In this document: piece by piece, positions 52,308 through 61,633 of the stretch
How the letters are laid out: every line of letters starts with the position of its first letter
Position numbering within the stretch: position 1 is the first letter of the stretch
Source of the DNA: Alphaproteobacteria bacterium
GTDB lineage: Bacteria > Pseudomonadota > Alphaproteobacteria > Micavibrionales > Micavibrionaceae
NCBI GenBank assembly: GCA_016699735.1
Contig: CP065008.1
Coordinates: forward strand, 1,612,001 to 1,676,000
Direction of reading: 5' to 3'
Length of the DNA stretch: 64,000 nt
Notes under the pieces: model-generated
What the model was told of the DNA's origin: nothing
What the model saw: the letters and a program-made list of their open reading frames with translations, nothing else
The model's database searches: none
Translations under genes and position numbers: made by a program

Positions 52308-53447
52308 ATGTCCGAAACTTTTATGCTTTACGCGCAATGGCTGGGAATGACGGTCTTCTGGATCGTGCTTGTTACGGTCGTTGTCTTGCTCGCCGTAGCT
52401 TACCTCACCTATGCCGAGCGCAAAGTCTTGGGAGCGATTCAGCGCCGCCAGGGGCCAATGACCGTCGGCCCATTTGGCTTGTTGCAACCGATTGCCGATG
52501 GGGTCAAGCTTTTCTCAAAGGAAACGATCATCCCCTCTCAGGCGCACCGGGTGGTCTTCCTCATGGCCCCGATGATACTTTTTGCACTGTCTCTAATCGC
52601 TTGGGCCGTGATTCCCTTCAACAAGGATTGGGTGATCGCCAACATCAATGTCGGTGTTCTCTATCTTTTTGCGATTTCCTCCATGGGTGTCTATGGGGTC
52701 ATTATGGCCGGCTGGGCCTCGAACTCCCGCTACGCTTTTTTAGGCGGCTTGAGATCCGCCTCGCAGATGGTCTCCTATGAAGTCTCCATGGGCCTTATTA
52801 TTGTCTGTGTATTACTGTGCGCGGGCTCTCTCAATCTTCAGGAGATTGTTCTGGCTCCACGTCCGCTCTGGATGCAGGTCTTGCTCTTCCCGATGTTTAT
52901 CGTGTTCCTGATCTCCATCCTCGCCGAAACCAACCGCGCTCCGTTTGACCTGCCGGAGGGCGAATCGGAAATCACCGGCGGCTTCATGGTCGAATATTCG
53001 GCCATGACCTTCGCCCTGTTCTTTCTGGGTGAATACGCGAATATGATTTTGATGAGCGCCATAACGACGACTTTGTTCCTCGGCGGCTGGTTGCCACCGT
53101 TCGGCATAGAGGCTTTGTCCATAGTGCCGGGTGTAATCTGGTTCGGCCTCAAAACCGCGTTCATCCTTTTTATTTTTCTCTGGGCGCGGGGAACGCTGCC
53201 GCGTTATCGTTACGACCAGCTCATGCGCCTCGGCTGGAAGGTTTTTCTACCTTTTACGCTGCTCTGGGTGGTGTTGACCGCAGGGATTCTCGTCGCCTTC
53301 GATGCCCTGCCCAACAAAAATTCCGTCCCTGTCGAAATCCCCGCAGTCATCATGCAAGCTCCTCCATCGCTTCCCGAAGCCATGCCGCCCGTGCCCTTGA
53401 TTTCACCCGAGGAGCCTGTTCCCGCTCCGATAGGGGAGGGGGAATAA
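52308..53447 (+). CDS. nuoH: NADH-quinone oxidoreductase subunit H
   Basis: The membrane subunit that forms much of the quinone chamber. About 379 residues with eight helices and the conserved AYLTYAERKVLGAIQRRQGP, GLLQPIADGVKLFSKE, SISSM-like loop (AISSMGVYGVIMAGWASNSRYAFLGGLRS) and ETNRAPFDLPEGESEITGGFMVEYSAM. The start is ATG 52308 (MSETFMLY); the open frame to 52266 is not needed. The C-terminus carries a Pro-rich tail of about 35 residues, which is unusual. nuoI starts 1 bp after it. Confidence 0.97.
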   Translation: MSETFMLYAQWLGMTVFWIVLVTVVVLLAVAYLTYAERKVLGAIQRRQGPMTVGPFGLLQPIADGVKLFSKETIIPSQAHRVVFLMAPMILFALSLIAWAVIPFNKDWVIANINVGVLYLFAISSMGVYGVIMAGWASNSRYAFLGGLRSASQMVSYEVSMGLIIVCVLLCAGSLNLQEIVLAPRPLWMQVLLFPMFIVFLISILAETNRAPFDLPEGESEITGGFMVEYSAMTFALFFLGEYANMILMSAITTTLFLGGWLPPFGIEALSIVPGVIWFGLKTAFILFIFLWARGTLPRYRYDQLMRLGWKVFLPFTLLWVVLTAGILVAFDALPNKNSVPVEIPAVIMQAPPSLPEAMPPVPLISPEEPVPAPIGEGE

Positions 53448-53448
53448 G

Positions 53449-53931
53449 ATGGACCGCTTCGCCCGCGCCTTCCTTCTGACCGAAATCGTCAAGGGCTTCT
53501 GCCTGACCCTGAAATACATCTTTTTTATGCCGCGGGTGACGATCAACTACCCTTACGAAAAGGGGCCGATCTCCCCGCGCTTCCGCGGCGAACACGCTCT
53601 CCGGCGCTACCCGAATGGCGAAGAACGCTGCATCGCCTGCAAGCTCTGCGAAGCCATCTGTCCCGCTCTCGCCATAACCATCGAGGCCGAGCCCCGCGAA
53701 GACGGCTCCCGCCGCACCACCCGCTACGATATCGACATGACCAAATGCATTTATTGCGGCCTGTGTCAGGAGGCCTGCCCGGTGGATGCCATCGTGGAGG
53801 GGCCAAACTTCGAATTCGCCGTCGAAACCCGCGAAGAGCTTTACTATAATAAGGACAAGCTTCTCGCCAACGGCGACCGCTGGGAGGCCCAGATCGCGGC
53901 CAATCTTCTCGCCGACGCGCCTTATCGCTGA
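53449..53931 (+). CDS. nuoI: NADH-quinone oxidoreductase subunit I
   Basis: A ferredoxin-type subunit carrying clusters N6a and N6b. The 160 residues show YPYEKGPISPRFRGEHALRRYPNGEERCIACKLCEAICPALAI and CIYCGLCQEACPVDAIVEGPNFEF, the two CxxCxxCxxxCP motifs. Length is typical. It ends the block nuoH-nuoI; two non-complex-I genes separate it from nuoJ. Confidence 0.98.
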   Translation: MDRFARAFLLTEIVKGFCLTLKYIFFMPRVTINYPYEKGPISPRFRGEHALRRYPNGEERCIACKLCEAICPALAITIEAEPREDGSRRTTRYDIDMTKCIYCGLCQEACPVDAIVEGPNFEFAVETREELYYNKDKLLANGDRWEAQIAANLLADAPYR

Positions 53932-54026
53932 CGTTTCTGTAACCGACCCTTTCCGTAAGTTTGACTTTCGCAACATTATTGCATTAAAATAGGGAAGAAA
54001 GAAGTAACCTATTACGGGAGTGCGCC

Positions 54027-54767
54027 GTGCATCAGGTCGGCGGATTGATGGGGGAGTGGGTAAAGTCCGTTCGGGTCGATGAATCCGATCTCAAGGATGT
54101 GCCTGCCGAACTGCACCCCTTCGGAACGCCGGTCGAAACTATTGGCTATATTCAGAACCAAGAAAAATTCGACACACCGGTTCGGCGCGCCCAGATCGAA
54201 AACACTGTGATAAAATCCTCGGGTCAGGACGGTGTTCTCATGCCTCCGGGATATGAACATCTGATCGAACCGTTGCAAATGCTAATCGACGATCAGGTAA
54301 AAACTAACGCTCTTTACCGTCATTCACGGATTGAGCTGAGCTATCGCCAGAATTTTACCCCCCAGACTCCTAACAGAACAGTTCACGCAGACCCATCAAG
54401 AACGCAAAATCCGGTTGAAGAGGATTACGTGTACTTTCTGTCCAACAAACAGGGAACGATCGCTCAGGCCCAGCATGTGAAGAAACCCGAAGACACGCTG
54501 AACAGAATGACCCCGGAAGAAATGGTGGAGCAGGGGTTGATGTTACAGGCAAAGCCTTACGAAATGCTTAGAGGACGGCAGAGTACCTTTCATACGCAGG
54601 GCGCGGCGGTTTACGAGGGCGGCCGGACCTTTATCCGCGTCATCGTCACCCACCCGGATATTGACTACTTCCGGAATCTTCCTGAAAACGAAAAAGCGGC
54701 CTTACCTCAAGACTTCCGTGAAAAACATGGAATAGCAACTTCCCGCCACGATTTCGACCTGCATTAG
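54027..54767 (+). CDS. Hypothetical protein, possible 2-oxoglutarate oxygenase-like fold
   Basis: A 246-residue soluble protein with no signal peptide. Residues 116-125 have NRTVHADPSR, an H-x-D pair (H120, D122), and residues 188-204 have FHTQGAAVYEGGRTFIR, a second histidine (H189) followed by arginines (R200, R204). An HxD...H...R series with beta-rich surroundings is what Fe(II)/2-oxoglutarate oxygenases show, but overall identity to any family is not evident to me. The start is GTG 54027. It lies between nuoI and pagL, about 95 bp after nuoI. Confidence 0.65.
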   Translation: MHQVGGLMGEWVKSVRVDESDLKDVPAELHPFGTPVETIGYIQNQEKFDTPVRRAQIENTVIKSSGQDGVLMPPGYEHLIEPLQMLIDDQVKTNALYRHSRIELSYRQNFTPQTPNRTVHADPSRTQNPVEEDYVYFLSNKQGTIAQAQHVKKPEDTLNRMTPEEMVEQGLMLQAKPYEMLRGRQSTFHTQGAAVYEGGRTFIRVIVTHPDIDYFRNLPENEKAALPQDFREKHGIATSRHDFDLH

Positions 54768-54768
54768 G

Positions 54769-55299
54769 TCACGTATCCGAAACCTTCCAGTCGGAAAATC
54801 GGCTGAGGGGGATATGATAATAAAGATTGAGCATCTCAACGCCCGGATTATCGTCGCCCCGTCCGCAATTTGACATATGGCTGAAGCTGAGCGCCAGGCG
54901 GCTGCCGGAGTCAAACTGATAGCCCATCTCAAACTGCGAGCGGAAAATCAGCGGGTAGAAAAGATCCGCATTGTTATTCCCCGGACTGTAGAGGCCAGCC
55001 CCGAAGCTAGGCGTAAGATAAAGATGATCCGTCAGTTTGACATCCACAAGAAACCCGCCCCCGGCCCAGAACGCACCGTCCGCCGTCAAGTCCAGTCCGG
55101 CCCACGGCTTGATTTCTTTGATGAAGATTGCCGTATCGGGTCTGTATTCTGCTCGGAAATCGACCGTTTGTCCGTCATCTTCAGGAAAAATGTCATAATA
55201 GCCGATCGAAAGGCCAAGAAACCCGCCCGTACCCTCAGCAAATGCTGGGGGAGAGACAAGTAAAGATAATACAAAAGCCAAAAATGAAAATTTTTTCAC
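54769..55299 (-). CDS. pagL: Lipid A 3-O-deacylase (PagL-like)
   Basis: An outer-membrane beta-barrel enzyme that removes the 3-position acyl chain of lipid A, altering LPS. The 176 residues begin with a signal peptide cleaved after PPAFA. The catalytic trio is seen at H141, S143 and E155 in SHMSNCGRGDDNPGVEM, with the same spacing (2 and 12 residues) as His, Ser and Glu of known PagL. The C-terminus is a typical barrel strand pattern. The gene is on the opposite strand between nuoI and nuoJ and ends head-on with the gene at 54027. Confidence 0.85.
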   Translation of the reverse strand: MKKFSFLAFVLSLLVSPPAFAEGTGGFLGLSIGYYDIFPEDDGQTVDFRAEYRPDTAIFIKEIKPWAGLDLTADGAFWAGGGFLVDVKLTDHLYLTPSFGAGLYSPGNNNADLFYPLIFRSQFEMGYQFDSGSRLALSFSHMSNCGRGDDNPGVEMLNLYYHIPLSRFSDWKVSDT

Positions 55300-55508
55300 G
55301 TCTTATAAACCTCAATGAATAATATCGTTAAGGAAAAACGCAGAGGAAACTGAAAACAAAAAGGATTTATATGTTGGTATGACTCCTGCGAATCAGAAAA
55401 TCAAGCGGGAAAATTTTGCCGAGTGAAACTGTATTTTTTGCAGAACGGCCCTTGCGGGTCCGGGGATAAGGGATTAGAAAAAGGAGATAAAAAAGAATAG
55501 AGACACCG

Positions 55509-56123
55509 ATGGTCGTTCAGGCTTTTGCCTTTTATCTTTTCGCCGGCATCCTGGTCCTCAGCGCTTTGATGGTCATCACGGCACGCAACCCCGTACATTC
55601 AGTCCTTTTTCTTATTCTGGCTTTTTTTAACGCGGCCGGATTGTTTATTTTGCTCGGTGCCGAGTTCATCGGAATGATTTTAGTGATCGTTTATGTCGGC
55701 GCAGTCGCAGTACTCTTCCTCTTTGTAGTCATGATGCTGGACATCAACTTCGCCGACCTCCGCAAGGGAGCGATGAGCTACGTCCCCTTGGGCTGCTGTA
55801 TCGGAGCCTTACTGCTTTTCGAACTAGTGACCCTTTACGGAATGTGGGGGAAATCGGCGACTGTAGAGGGAAACAGAGCGTTTCCGGTCGAAAAGATGGA
55901 GAATATGACGAATACGGAAATGCTGGGAACCGTGCTCTACACGGAATATGTCTATGCGTTCCAGCTCGCCGGACTGATCCTTCTTGTCGCGATGATAGGA
56001 GCCATCGTTCTGACCCACCGCACCCGCCCCGGCGTCCGTAAACAGAAAATCGCCGCCCAGGTTTCGCGCAAGGCCGAAGACGTTCTTGAAATCGCCAAAG
56101 TAACGTCAGGATCGGGGGTTTAG
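55509..56123 (+). CDS. nuoJ: NADH-quinone oxidoreductase subunit J
   Basis: A membrane subunit of complex I with five helices. The 204 residues have ARNPVHSVLFLILAFFNAAGLFILLGAEFIGMILVIVYVGAVAVLFLFVVMMLDI, the diagnostic block. The start ATG 55509 comes about 210 bp after pagL's start on the opposite strand, so this gap must contain the promoter of the last nuo block, but I could not identify clear boxes. nuoK starts 1 bp after it. Confidence 0.96.
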   Translation: MVVQAFAFYLFAGILVLSALMVITARNPVHSVLFLILAFFNAAGLFILLGAEFIGMILVIVYVGAVAVLFLFVVMMLDINFADLRKGAMSYVPLGCCIGALLLFELVTLYGMWGKSATVEGNRAFPVEKMENMTNTEMLGTVLYTEYVYAFQLAGLILLVAMIGAIVLTHRTRPGVRKQKIAAQVSRKAEDVLEIAKVTSGSGV

Positions 56124-56124
56124 C

Positions 56125-56445
56125 ATGGAGCAGGGGGGCACCATCGGCATTGAACATTTCCTGATCCTCGCCGGGATTATTTTCACAATCGGCGTCTTCG
56201 GCATTTTCCTAAACCGTAAGAACGTGATCGTGATCCTGATGTCGATTGAACTGATGCTTCTGGCCGTAAACATTAACTTTGTGGCCTTCTCCGCCTACCT
56301 GAACGACCTGACGGGACAGGTCTTTACCATGTTTATTCTCACGGTGGCAGCAGCAGAGGCCGCCATCGGCCTGGCCATCCTCGTCGTCTTCTTCCGCAAC
56401 AAGGGGTCGATTGAGGTGGACGATATTTCAGGCATGAGGGGATAG
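56125..56445 (+). CDS. nuoK: NADH-quinone oxidoreductase subunit K
   Basis: A 106-residue, three-helix subunit with the key buried acids in LMSIELMLLAVNINFVAF and AAAEAAIGLAILVVFFRNKGSIEVDD. It corresponds to mitochondrial ND4L. The start ATG 56125 is close to nuoJ's stop. Confidence 0.97.
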   Translation: MEQGGTIGIEHFLILAGIIFTIGVFGIFLNRKNVIVILMSIELMLLAVNINFVAFSAYLNDLTGQVFTMFILTVAAAEAAIGLAILVVFFRNKGSIEVDDISGMRG

Positions 56446-56448
56446 GGG

Positions 56449-58638
56449 ATGGAATATCTGGCCGTCTTTTCTCCGCTCTTGGCCTTTCTGATCGCCGGCT
56501 TGTTCGGACGGCAGATCGGCGACAGGGGTTGCCAACTCGTGACTTGCGCGGCTGTTATACTGGCGGCTCTGGCCTCTGTAGCCCTCTTTTCCAGCATTAT
56601 CTTCCATCCCGACGTCCTGACGGATCACAGTTACACCATCGTTATGACCCGCTGGGTTGAATCCGGCGCTTTCAAAGCCGACTGGGCGCTCAGGATCGAC
56701 CAGCTGTCCGTGGTCATGATGTGCGTCATCAACATTGTCTCCGCCTGCGTACACGTCTATTCAGTCGGCTATATGAGCCACGACCCCGCCAAGGGGCGCT
56801 TCATGGCCTATCTCAGCCTTTTCACCTTTGCCATGCTCATGCTGGTGACGTCGAACAACCTCTTACAGTTGTTCTGCGGTTGGGAGGGCGTCGGTCTGGC
56901 CTCCTACCTGCTGATCGGCTTCTGGTCGCACAAACATTCCGCCAACGCTGCCGCGCAGAAAGCGTTCATTGTCAACCGCGTCGGCGATTTCGGTCTGGCG
57001 CTGGGGGCAATGGGGATTTTTGCCCTGTTCGGCAGCATCACCTTTGATGAAATATTTTCCAACCCCGAACAATACGCGCAGACCAGCGTATATTTTCTGG
57101 GCTACAAGGTCCATGCCCTGACAGTCATCTGTCTCTTGCTGTTCATGGGCGCTGTCGGAAAATCAGCGCAACTCGGCTTGCATACATGGCTGCCCGACGC
57201 AATGGAGGGGCCAACGCCCGTCTCCGCGCTGATCCATGCCGCAACGATGGTCACCGCCGGGGTCTTTCTCGTCGCCCGTTTTTCCCCGCTCTTCGAATAC
57301 GCACCCTTCGCCCTGTCGGTCGTCACGGTTGTCGGCGCCTTGACCGCTTTCGTTGCCGCAACCATAGGCATGACTCAGTTCGATATCAAACGTGTGATCG
57401 CCTATTCCACGATGTCGCAGCTCGGCTACATGTTCTTCGCCCTCGGTGTATCGGCCTACGGTGCCGCGATGTTCCATCTTATGACTCATGCATTCTTCAA
57501 AGCACTGCTCTTCCTCGGAGCCGGATCGGTCATCCACGCCATGTCCGACGAGCAGGACATGCGGAACATGGGCGGGATCAGGAAGGAAATCCCCATCACC
57601 TACACCCTGATGTGGATCGGCGCACTGGCCTTGGCGGGAATTCCGCCTTTCGCAGGCTATTACTCGAAGGATATCATTCTGGAGGCCGCATGGGCGGACC
57701 AGACAGGGGTAGGGATGTTCGCCTTCTGGATGGGCATTGCCGCCGCCTTCATGACGGCTTTCTATTCATGGCGGCTGATCTTCATGACTTTCCACGGCAA
57801 GCCCCGGGCCAGCCGCGAAGTCATGGATCACGTCCATGAATCACCCTTTATAATGATAAGCCCGCTTCTCGTTCTGGCCGCAGGGGCCATCTTTGCCGGC
57901 CACCTTTTTTATGGCGGGTTCGTCGGTTCCGCCTACACCCATCACGGCGCGATCAACGAAGCGCTGATCGAAGGTATGGAACACGGCTCCGACCCGCAGA
58001 ACGCTGGGGATGCCACGCAATCAGTTGATCATGATACCCCGCATGAACAGTCGATGCATAATAGCGAAGGCGGACGAGCCTCGGACGCAGGTCTTAATCC
58101 CTGGTCGCGCCAGTTCTTCTGGCAAAAAGCCATCTACGTCCGCGATCAGAACGATACGCTCGAAGCCGCGCACGGCGTTCCAACCTGGGTCAAGCTAATG
58201 CCCCTGATCGTCGGCGTTCTGGGCATCCTGCTCGCGTACATCACGTATATTGCAAAGCCCGGTTTGCCTGCCGTCATAGCGTCAAGCCTGCGCCCTGTGC
58301 ACCAACTTTTCTTCAATAAATGGTATTTCGACCAGATTTACGAGGCGCTGTTCGTCAAAAGCGCGGTCCGACTCGGACGCGTGTTCTGGAATGTCGGTGA
58401 TAAGGAGTTCATCGACGGCCTCGGACCGGACGGCTTTGCCTATCTCTCCAGAAAGACAGGCAGCGCTTTCAGCCGATTCCAGAGCGGCTTTGTCTACCAG
58501 TATGCCTTTGTGATGATGATTGCGCTGGTGGCAATGGTCTCCTGGCTGGTCTTCCGGGTGCAGCCCGCTCAGGGCATCAAGCCCGTCGATTCTCCGGCGG
58601 CGGTCACGGCGCCTTTGCTTGAGGAGACGCAGCCATGA
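56449..58638 (+). CDS. nuoL: NADH-quinone oxidoreductase subunit L
   Basis: The antiporter-like subunit at the end of the membrane arm. The 729 residues have the pumping core: LFCGWEGVGLASYLLIGFW, LHTWLPDAMEGPTPVSALIHAATMVTAGVFLV and KRVIAYSTMSQLGYMFFALG. At about residues 500-545 there is a His/Asp/Gln-rich insertion (GDATQSVDHDTPHEQSMH), which lengthens it beyond many homologues. Its stop overlaps the nuoM start by four bases. Confidence 0.97.
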   Translation: MEYLAVFSPLLAFLIAGLFGRQIGDRGCQLVTCAAVILAALASVALFSSIIFHPDVLTDHSYTIVMTRWVESGAFKADWALRIDQLSVVMMCVINIVSACVHVYSVGYMSHDPAKGRFMAYLSLFTFAMLMLVTSNNLLQLFCGWEGVGLASYLLIGFWSHKHSANAAAQKAFIVNRVGDFGLALGAMGIFALFGSITFDEIFSNPEQYAQTSVYFLGYKVHALTVICLLLFMGAVGKSAQLGLHTWLPDAMEGPTPVSALIHAATMVTAGVFLVARFSPLFEYAPFALSVVTVVGALTAFVAATIGMTQFDIKRVIAYSTMSQLGYMFFALGVSAYGAAMFHLMTHAFFKALLFLGAGSVIHAMSDEQDMRNMGGIRKEIPITYTLMWIGALALAGIPPFAGYYSKDIILEAAWADQTGVGMFAFWMGIAAAFMTAFYSWRLIFMTFHGKPRASREVMDHVHESPFIMISPLLVLAAGAIFAGHLFYGGFVGSAYTHHGAINEALIEGMEHGSDPQNAGDATQSVDHDTPHEQSMHNSEGGRASDAGLNPWSRQFFWQKAIYVRDQNDTLEAAHGVPTWVKLMPLIVGVLGILLAYITYIAKPGLPAVIASSLRPVHQLFFNKWYFDQIYEALFVKSAVRLGRVFWNVGDKEFIDGLGPDGFAYLSRKTGSAFSRFQSGFVYQYAFVMMIALVAMVSWLVFRVQPAQGIKPVDSPAAVTAPLLEETQP

Positions 58639-60182
58639 TGCCGCCCATTCTCTCGATCATGATCGTTCTGCCTCTGATCTGCGCCGCGATGATTACGCTC
58701 ATCCGCGGCGAGAAGGGCGACGAAGCAGTCATCGAGAAAAACGTAAAACATCTCGCTCTTTTCGGTTCGCTGTTTGTGCTGGCCTTTGCGCTTTATATGA
58801 TCTCGGGCTTCGATAAGGCCAGCGCCGATTTTCAGTTTGTCGAAAAATTCGTCTGGTTCGCGGCAGTCAACCTCAACTATCACGTCGGGGTAGACGGCAT
58901 TTCCGTCTACTTTGTTCTCCTGTCGGCGGTTTTAACGCCCGTATGCATCCTGGCGAGTTGGAATTCGATCGAGACGCGGATCAGGGAATACATGATCGCT
59001 TTTCTTGTTCTGGAAAGCCTGATGATCGGCACATTCTGCGCCCTCGACACGGTTCTCTTTTACGTCTTCTTTGAGGGCGTCCTGATCCCGATGTTTCTGA
59101 TTATCGGCATCTGGGGCGGTCCGCGCCGCATCTACGCCTCGTTCAAGTTTTTCCTGTTCACGCTGCTTGGCTCGGTCCTCATGCTGATCGCCCTTCTGGC
59201 CCTTTATGTTAAGACGGGCAGCACCGACATTCCAACCCTGATGCACGCCACGACCGATCTTGAATTCCAGAAATGGATATGGCTGGCCTTCTTCGCCAGT
59301 TTCGCCGTGAAAATGCCCATGTGGCCCGTCCACACATGGCTACCGGACGCGCACGTTGAGGCGCCGACGGCCGGCTCGGTCATTCTGGCCGGAGTTCTTC
59401 TGAAAATGGGTGGCTATGGCTTCCTGAGGTTCTCTTTGCCTATGCTTCCCCTCGCCAGTATGTATTTCGCACCGCTCGTCTTGACACTCAGCGTCATAGC
59501 GATCATTTATGCCTCCCTCGTCGCTCTGGTCCAGGAGGATATGAAAAAACTGATCGCCTATTCCTCCGTAGCGCATATGGGCTTTGTCACGCTTGGAATT
59601 TTTAGCTTTACCCAGCAGGGAGTGGACGGGGCAATATTTCAGATGCTCAGCCACGGGATCATTTCCGCGGCGCTCTTTCTCTGCGTGGGTGTCGTTTATG
59701 ACCGGCTTCACACCCGCGAGATTGCCCGTTACGGAGGGTTGGTCAAAAATATGCCCAACTACGCGGTTGTGTTCATGATCTTCATGCTCGGTTCGGTCGG
59801 TTTGCCCGGTACCTCCGGCTTTGTCGGTGAGTTTCTGGCTCTGGCCGGAACCTTTCAGGCCAGCACGACATTCGCGGCGCTGGCGGCCACGGGTCTGGTC
59901 CTCGGCGCGGCCTATATGCTGCTTCTCTACCGCAACGTGATCTTCGGCCCACAGGTTAATCAAGACGCCGCTGAGTTGGACGATTTGTCTGTTATCGAAA
60001 AAATAATCCTCGTGCCTCTGGCTCTGGCGGTGATTTATTACGGCATTTTCCCGACGCAGGTGACGGACGGCATCGCTCCCTCGACGCGGGCGCTTCTCGG
60101 CCATTACGAAATGTCGCATCAGCCGCTCGGTTTTAACGAGGCGCACCTTGAAAGTCTGGAAAAAAAGGCGAAGGGCACATGA
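58635..60182 (+). CDS. nuoM: NADH-quinone oxidoreductase subunit M
   Basis: A second antiporter-like subunit. The 515 residues show HVGVDGISVYFVLLSAVLTPVCILASW, FYVFFEGVLIPMFLIIGIWG, PMWPVHTWLPDAHVEAPTAGSVILAGVLLKMGGYG and KKLIAYSSVAHMGFVTLGIF. Length is standard. It overlaps both nuoL and nuoN by four bases, indicating coupled translation. Confidence 0.97.
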   Translation: MMPPILSIMIVLPLICAAMITLIRGEKGDEAVIEKNVKHLALFGSLFVLAFALYMISGFDKASADFQFVEKFVWFAAVNLNYHVGVDGISVYFVLLSAVLTPVCILASWNSIETRIREYMIAFLVLESLMIGTFCALDTVLFYVFFEGVLIPMFLIIGIWGGPRRIYASFKFFLFTLLGSVLMLIALLALYVKTGSTDIPTLMHATTDLEFQKWIWLAFFASFAVKMPMWPVHTWLPDAHVEAPTAGSVILAGVLLKMGGYGFLRFSLPMLPLASMYFAPLVLTLSVIAIIYASLVALVQEDMKKLIAYSSVAHMGFVTLGIFSFTQQGVDGAIFQMLSHGIISAALFLCVGVVYDRLHTREIARYGGLVKNMPNYAVVFMIFMLGSVGLPGTSGFVGEFLALAGTFQASTTFAALAATGLVLGAAYMLLLYRNVIFGPQVNQDAAELDDLSVIEKIILVPLALAVIYYGIFPTQVTDGIAPSTRALLGHYEMSHQPLGFNEAHLESLEKKAKGT

Positions 60183-61633
60183 ACGATTTTAGCCTTATTC
60201 CTTTGTTGCCGGAGATTCTCCTTGCCGTATCCGCGATGGTCCTTCTGATCCTGGGCGTCTTCATGGGAAACCGTTCGACCACCCTGATCTGCTGGCTGAC
60301 CTGCGCGGGCTTTGCCGTTGCGGCGTGTCTGATCTTGAATATGCCCGCCGAAAGCCAAACTGCGTTAAACGGAATGTTTATCGCCGATAAATTCTCGGCC
60401 TTGTTCAAAATCCTGATCCTGATGGGTTTGATCGCCTCTCTGGCCTTGTCAGTGGAATACCTGCAACAGGAGCGCATGGCGCGTTTTGAATATCCGGTCC
60501 TGATAACTCTGGCCGGCATCGGCATGATGCTGATGGTCTCTGCGAACAATTTTCTTTCGCTCTACATGGCTCTGGAACTGCAATCCCTGAGCCTCTACAT
60601 TCTGGCCGCGTTCCATCGCAGTTCCATTCAATCGGCGGAGGCGGCGATAAAGTATTTTGTTCTCGGCGCACTCTCATCGGGAATGCTGCTCTTCGGCATC
60701 TCCCTGATCTATGGATTTACTGGCTCCGTCGATTTTGGGGTCATCCGTGAAACCCTTCTTCAAGCGCAGCCCCATTCCCCCGGCGTGACCATCGGCATGG
60801 CCTTCCTGCTGGCGGGACTGGCCTTCAAGATTTCCGCAGTACCCTTCCATATGTGGACCCCGGACGTCTATCAGGGCGCCCCGACTTCCGTAACGGCCTT
60901 CTTCGCCATGGTGCCCAAAATTGCCGCCATGGGTCTGCTGCTGCGTGTCCTGACCTATACCTTCTCCCCGGTATCCGGCGAATGGATGCAAATTGTTTAT
61001 TTCTTGTCCGTCGCCTCAATGGTCGTCGGTGCCTTCGCCGCGCTGGCGCAGGACGATATCAAACGCCTGATGGCCTATAGCTCCATAGGTAACATGGGTT
61101 ACGCTCTGATCGGGCTGGTCGCCGGAACGCCGCAGGGCGTCGGGGCTGTAATCCTCTATCTCTCCATCTACATGATCATGACCGCGGGAGTCTTTGCCGT
61201 CATCCTGTGCATGAGGCGCGAAGGCATCATGGTCACGCGTATCTCCGATCTGTCCGGCCTGTCCCGCAACAGACCTCTTTTGGCCTACGCTATGGCCGCC
61301 CTGATGTTCTCCTTGAGCGGCATCCCGCCTCTGGCCGGATTTTTTGGCAAGCTCTTTATCTTTCTGGCCGCGGTGGAGCAGGGGTTGTTTCCCCTCGTGA
61401 TTCTCGGTGTCCTGAGTTCTGTGGTTTCCGCCTATTATTACCTGCGGATCATCAAGGTCATGTTTTTTGATGAGGCCACGCAAGCCCTTGATCCCGGCAT
61501 ATCCTTCGAAAGGAAAGCCATTCTTCTTTGTTCCGTGATATTCATCCTCGGCTTTATCGTAAAACCCAATTTTCTGGTCGATAGCGCCATGAACGCGGCC
61601 AGTGCGCTCTCCTCATCGTCAAAAGCCGAGTGA
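60179..61633 (+). CDS. nuoN: NADH-quinone oxidoreductase subunit N
   Basis: The third antiporter-like subunit. The 484 residues have FLSLYMALELQSLSLYIL, SAEAAIKYFVLGALSSGMLLFGISLIYG, AVPFHMWTPDVYQGAPTSVTAFFAMVPKIAAMG and KRLMAYSSIGNMGYALIGL. It overlaps nuoM by four bases and its stop overlaps birA (TGATG). It closes the complex I locus. Confidence 0.97.
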   Translation: MNDFSLIPLLPEILLAVSAMVLLILGVFMGNRSTTLICWLTCAGFAVAACLILNMPAESQTALNGMFIADKFSALFKILILMGLIASLALSVEYLQQERMARFEYPVLITLAGIGMMLMVSANNFLSLYMALELQSLSLYILAAFHRSSIQSAEAAIKYFVLGALSSGMLLFGISLIYGFTGSVDFGVIRETLLQAQPHSPGVTIGMAFLLAGLAFKISAVPFHMWTPDVYQGAPTSVTAFFAMVPKIAAMGLLLRVLTYTFSPVSGEWMQIVYFLSVASMVVGAFAALAQDDIKRLMAYSSIGNMGYALIGLVAGTPQGVGAVILYLSIYMIMTAGVFAVILCMRREGIMVTRISDLSGLSRNRPLLAYAMAALMFSLSGIPPLAGFFGKLFIFLAAVEQGLFPLVILGVLSSVVSAYYYLRIIKVMFFDEATQALDPGISFERKAILLCSVIFILGFIVKPNFLVDSAMNAASALSSSSKAE

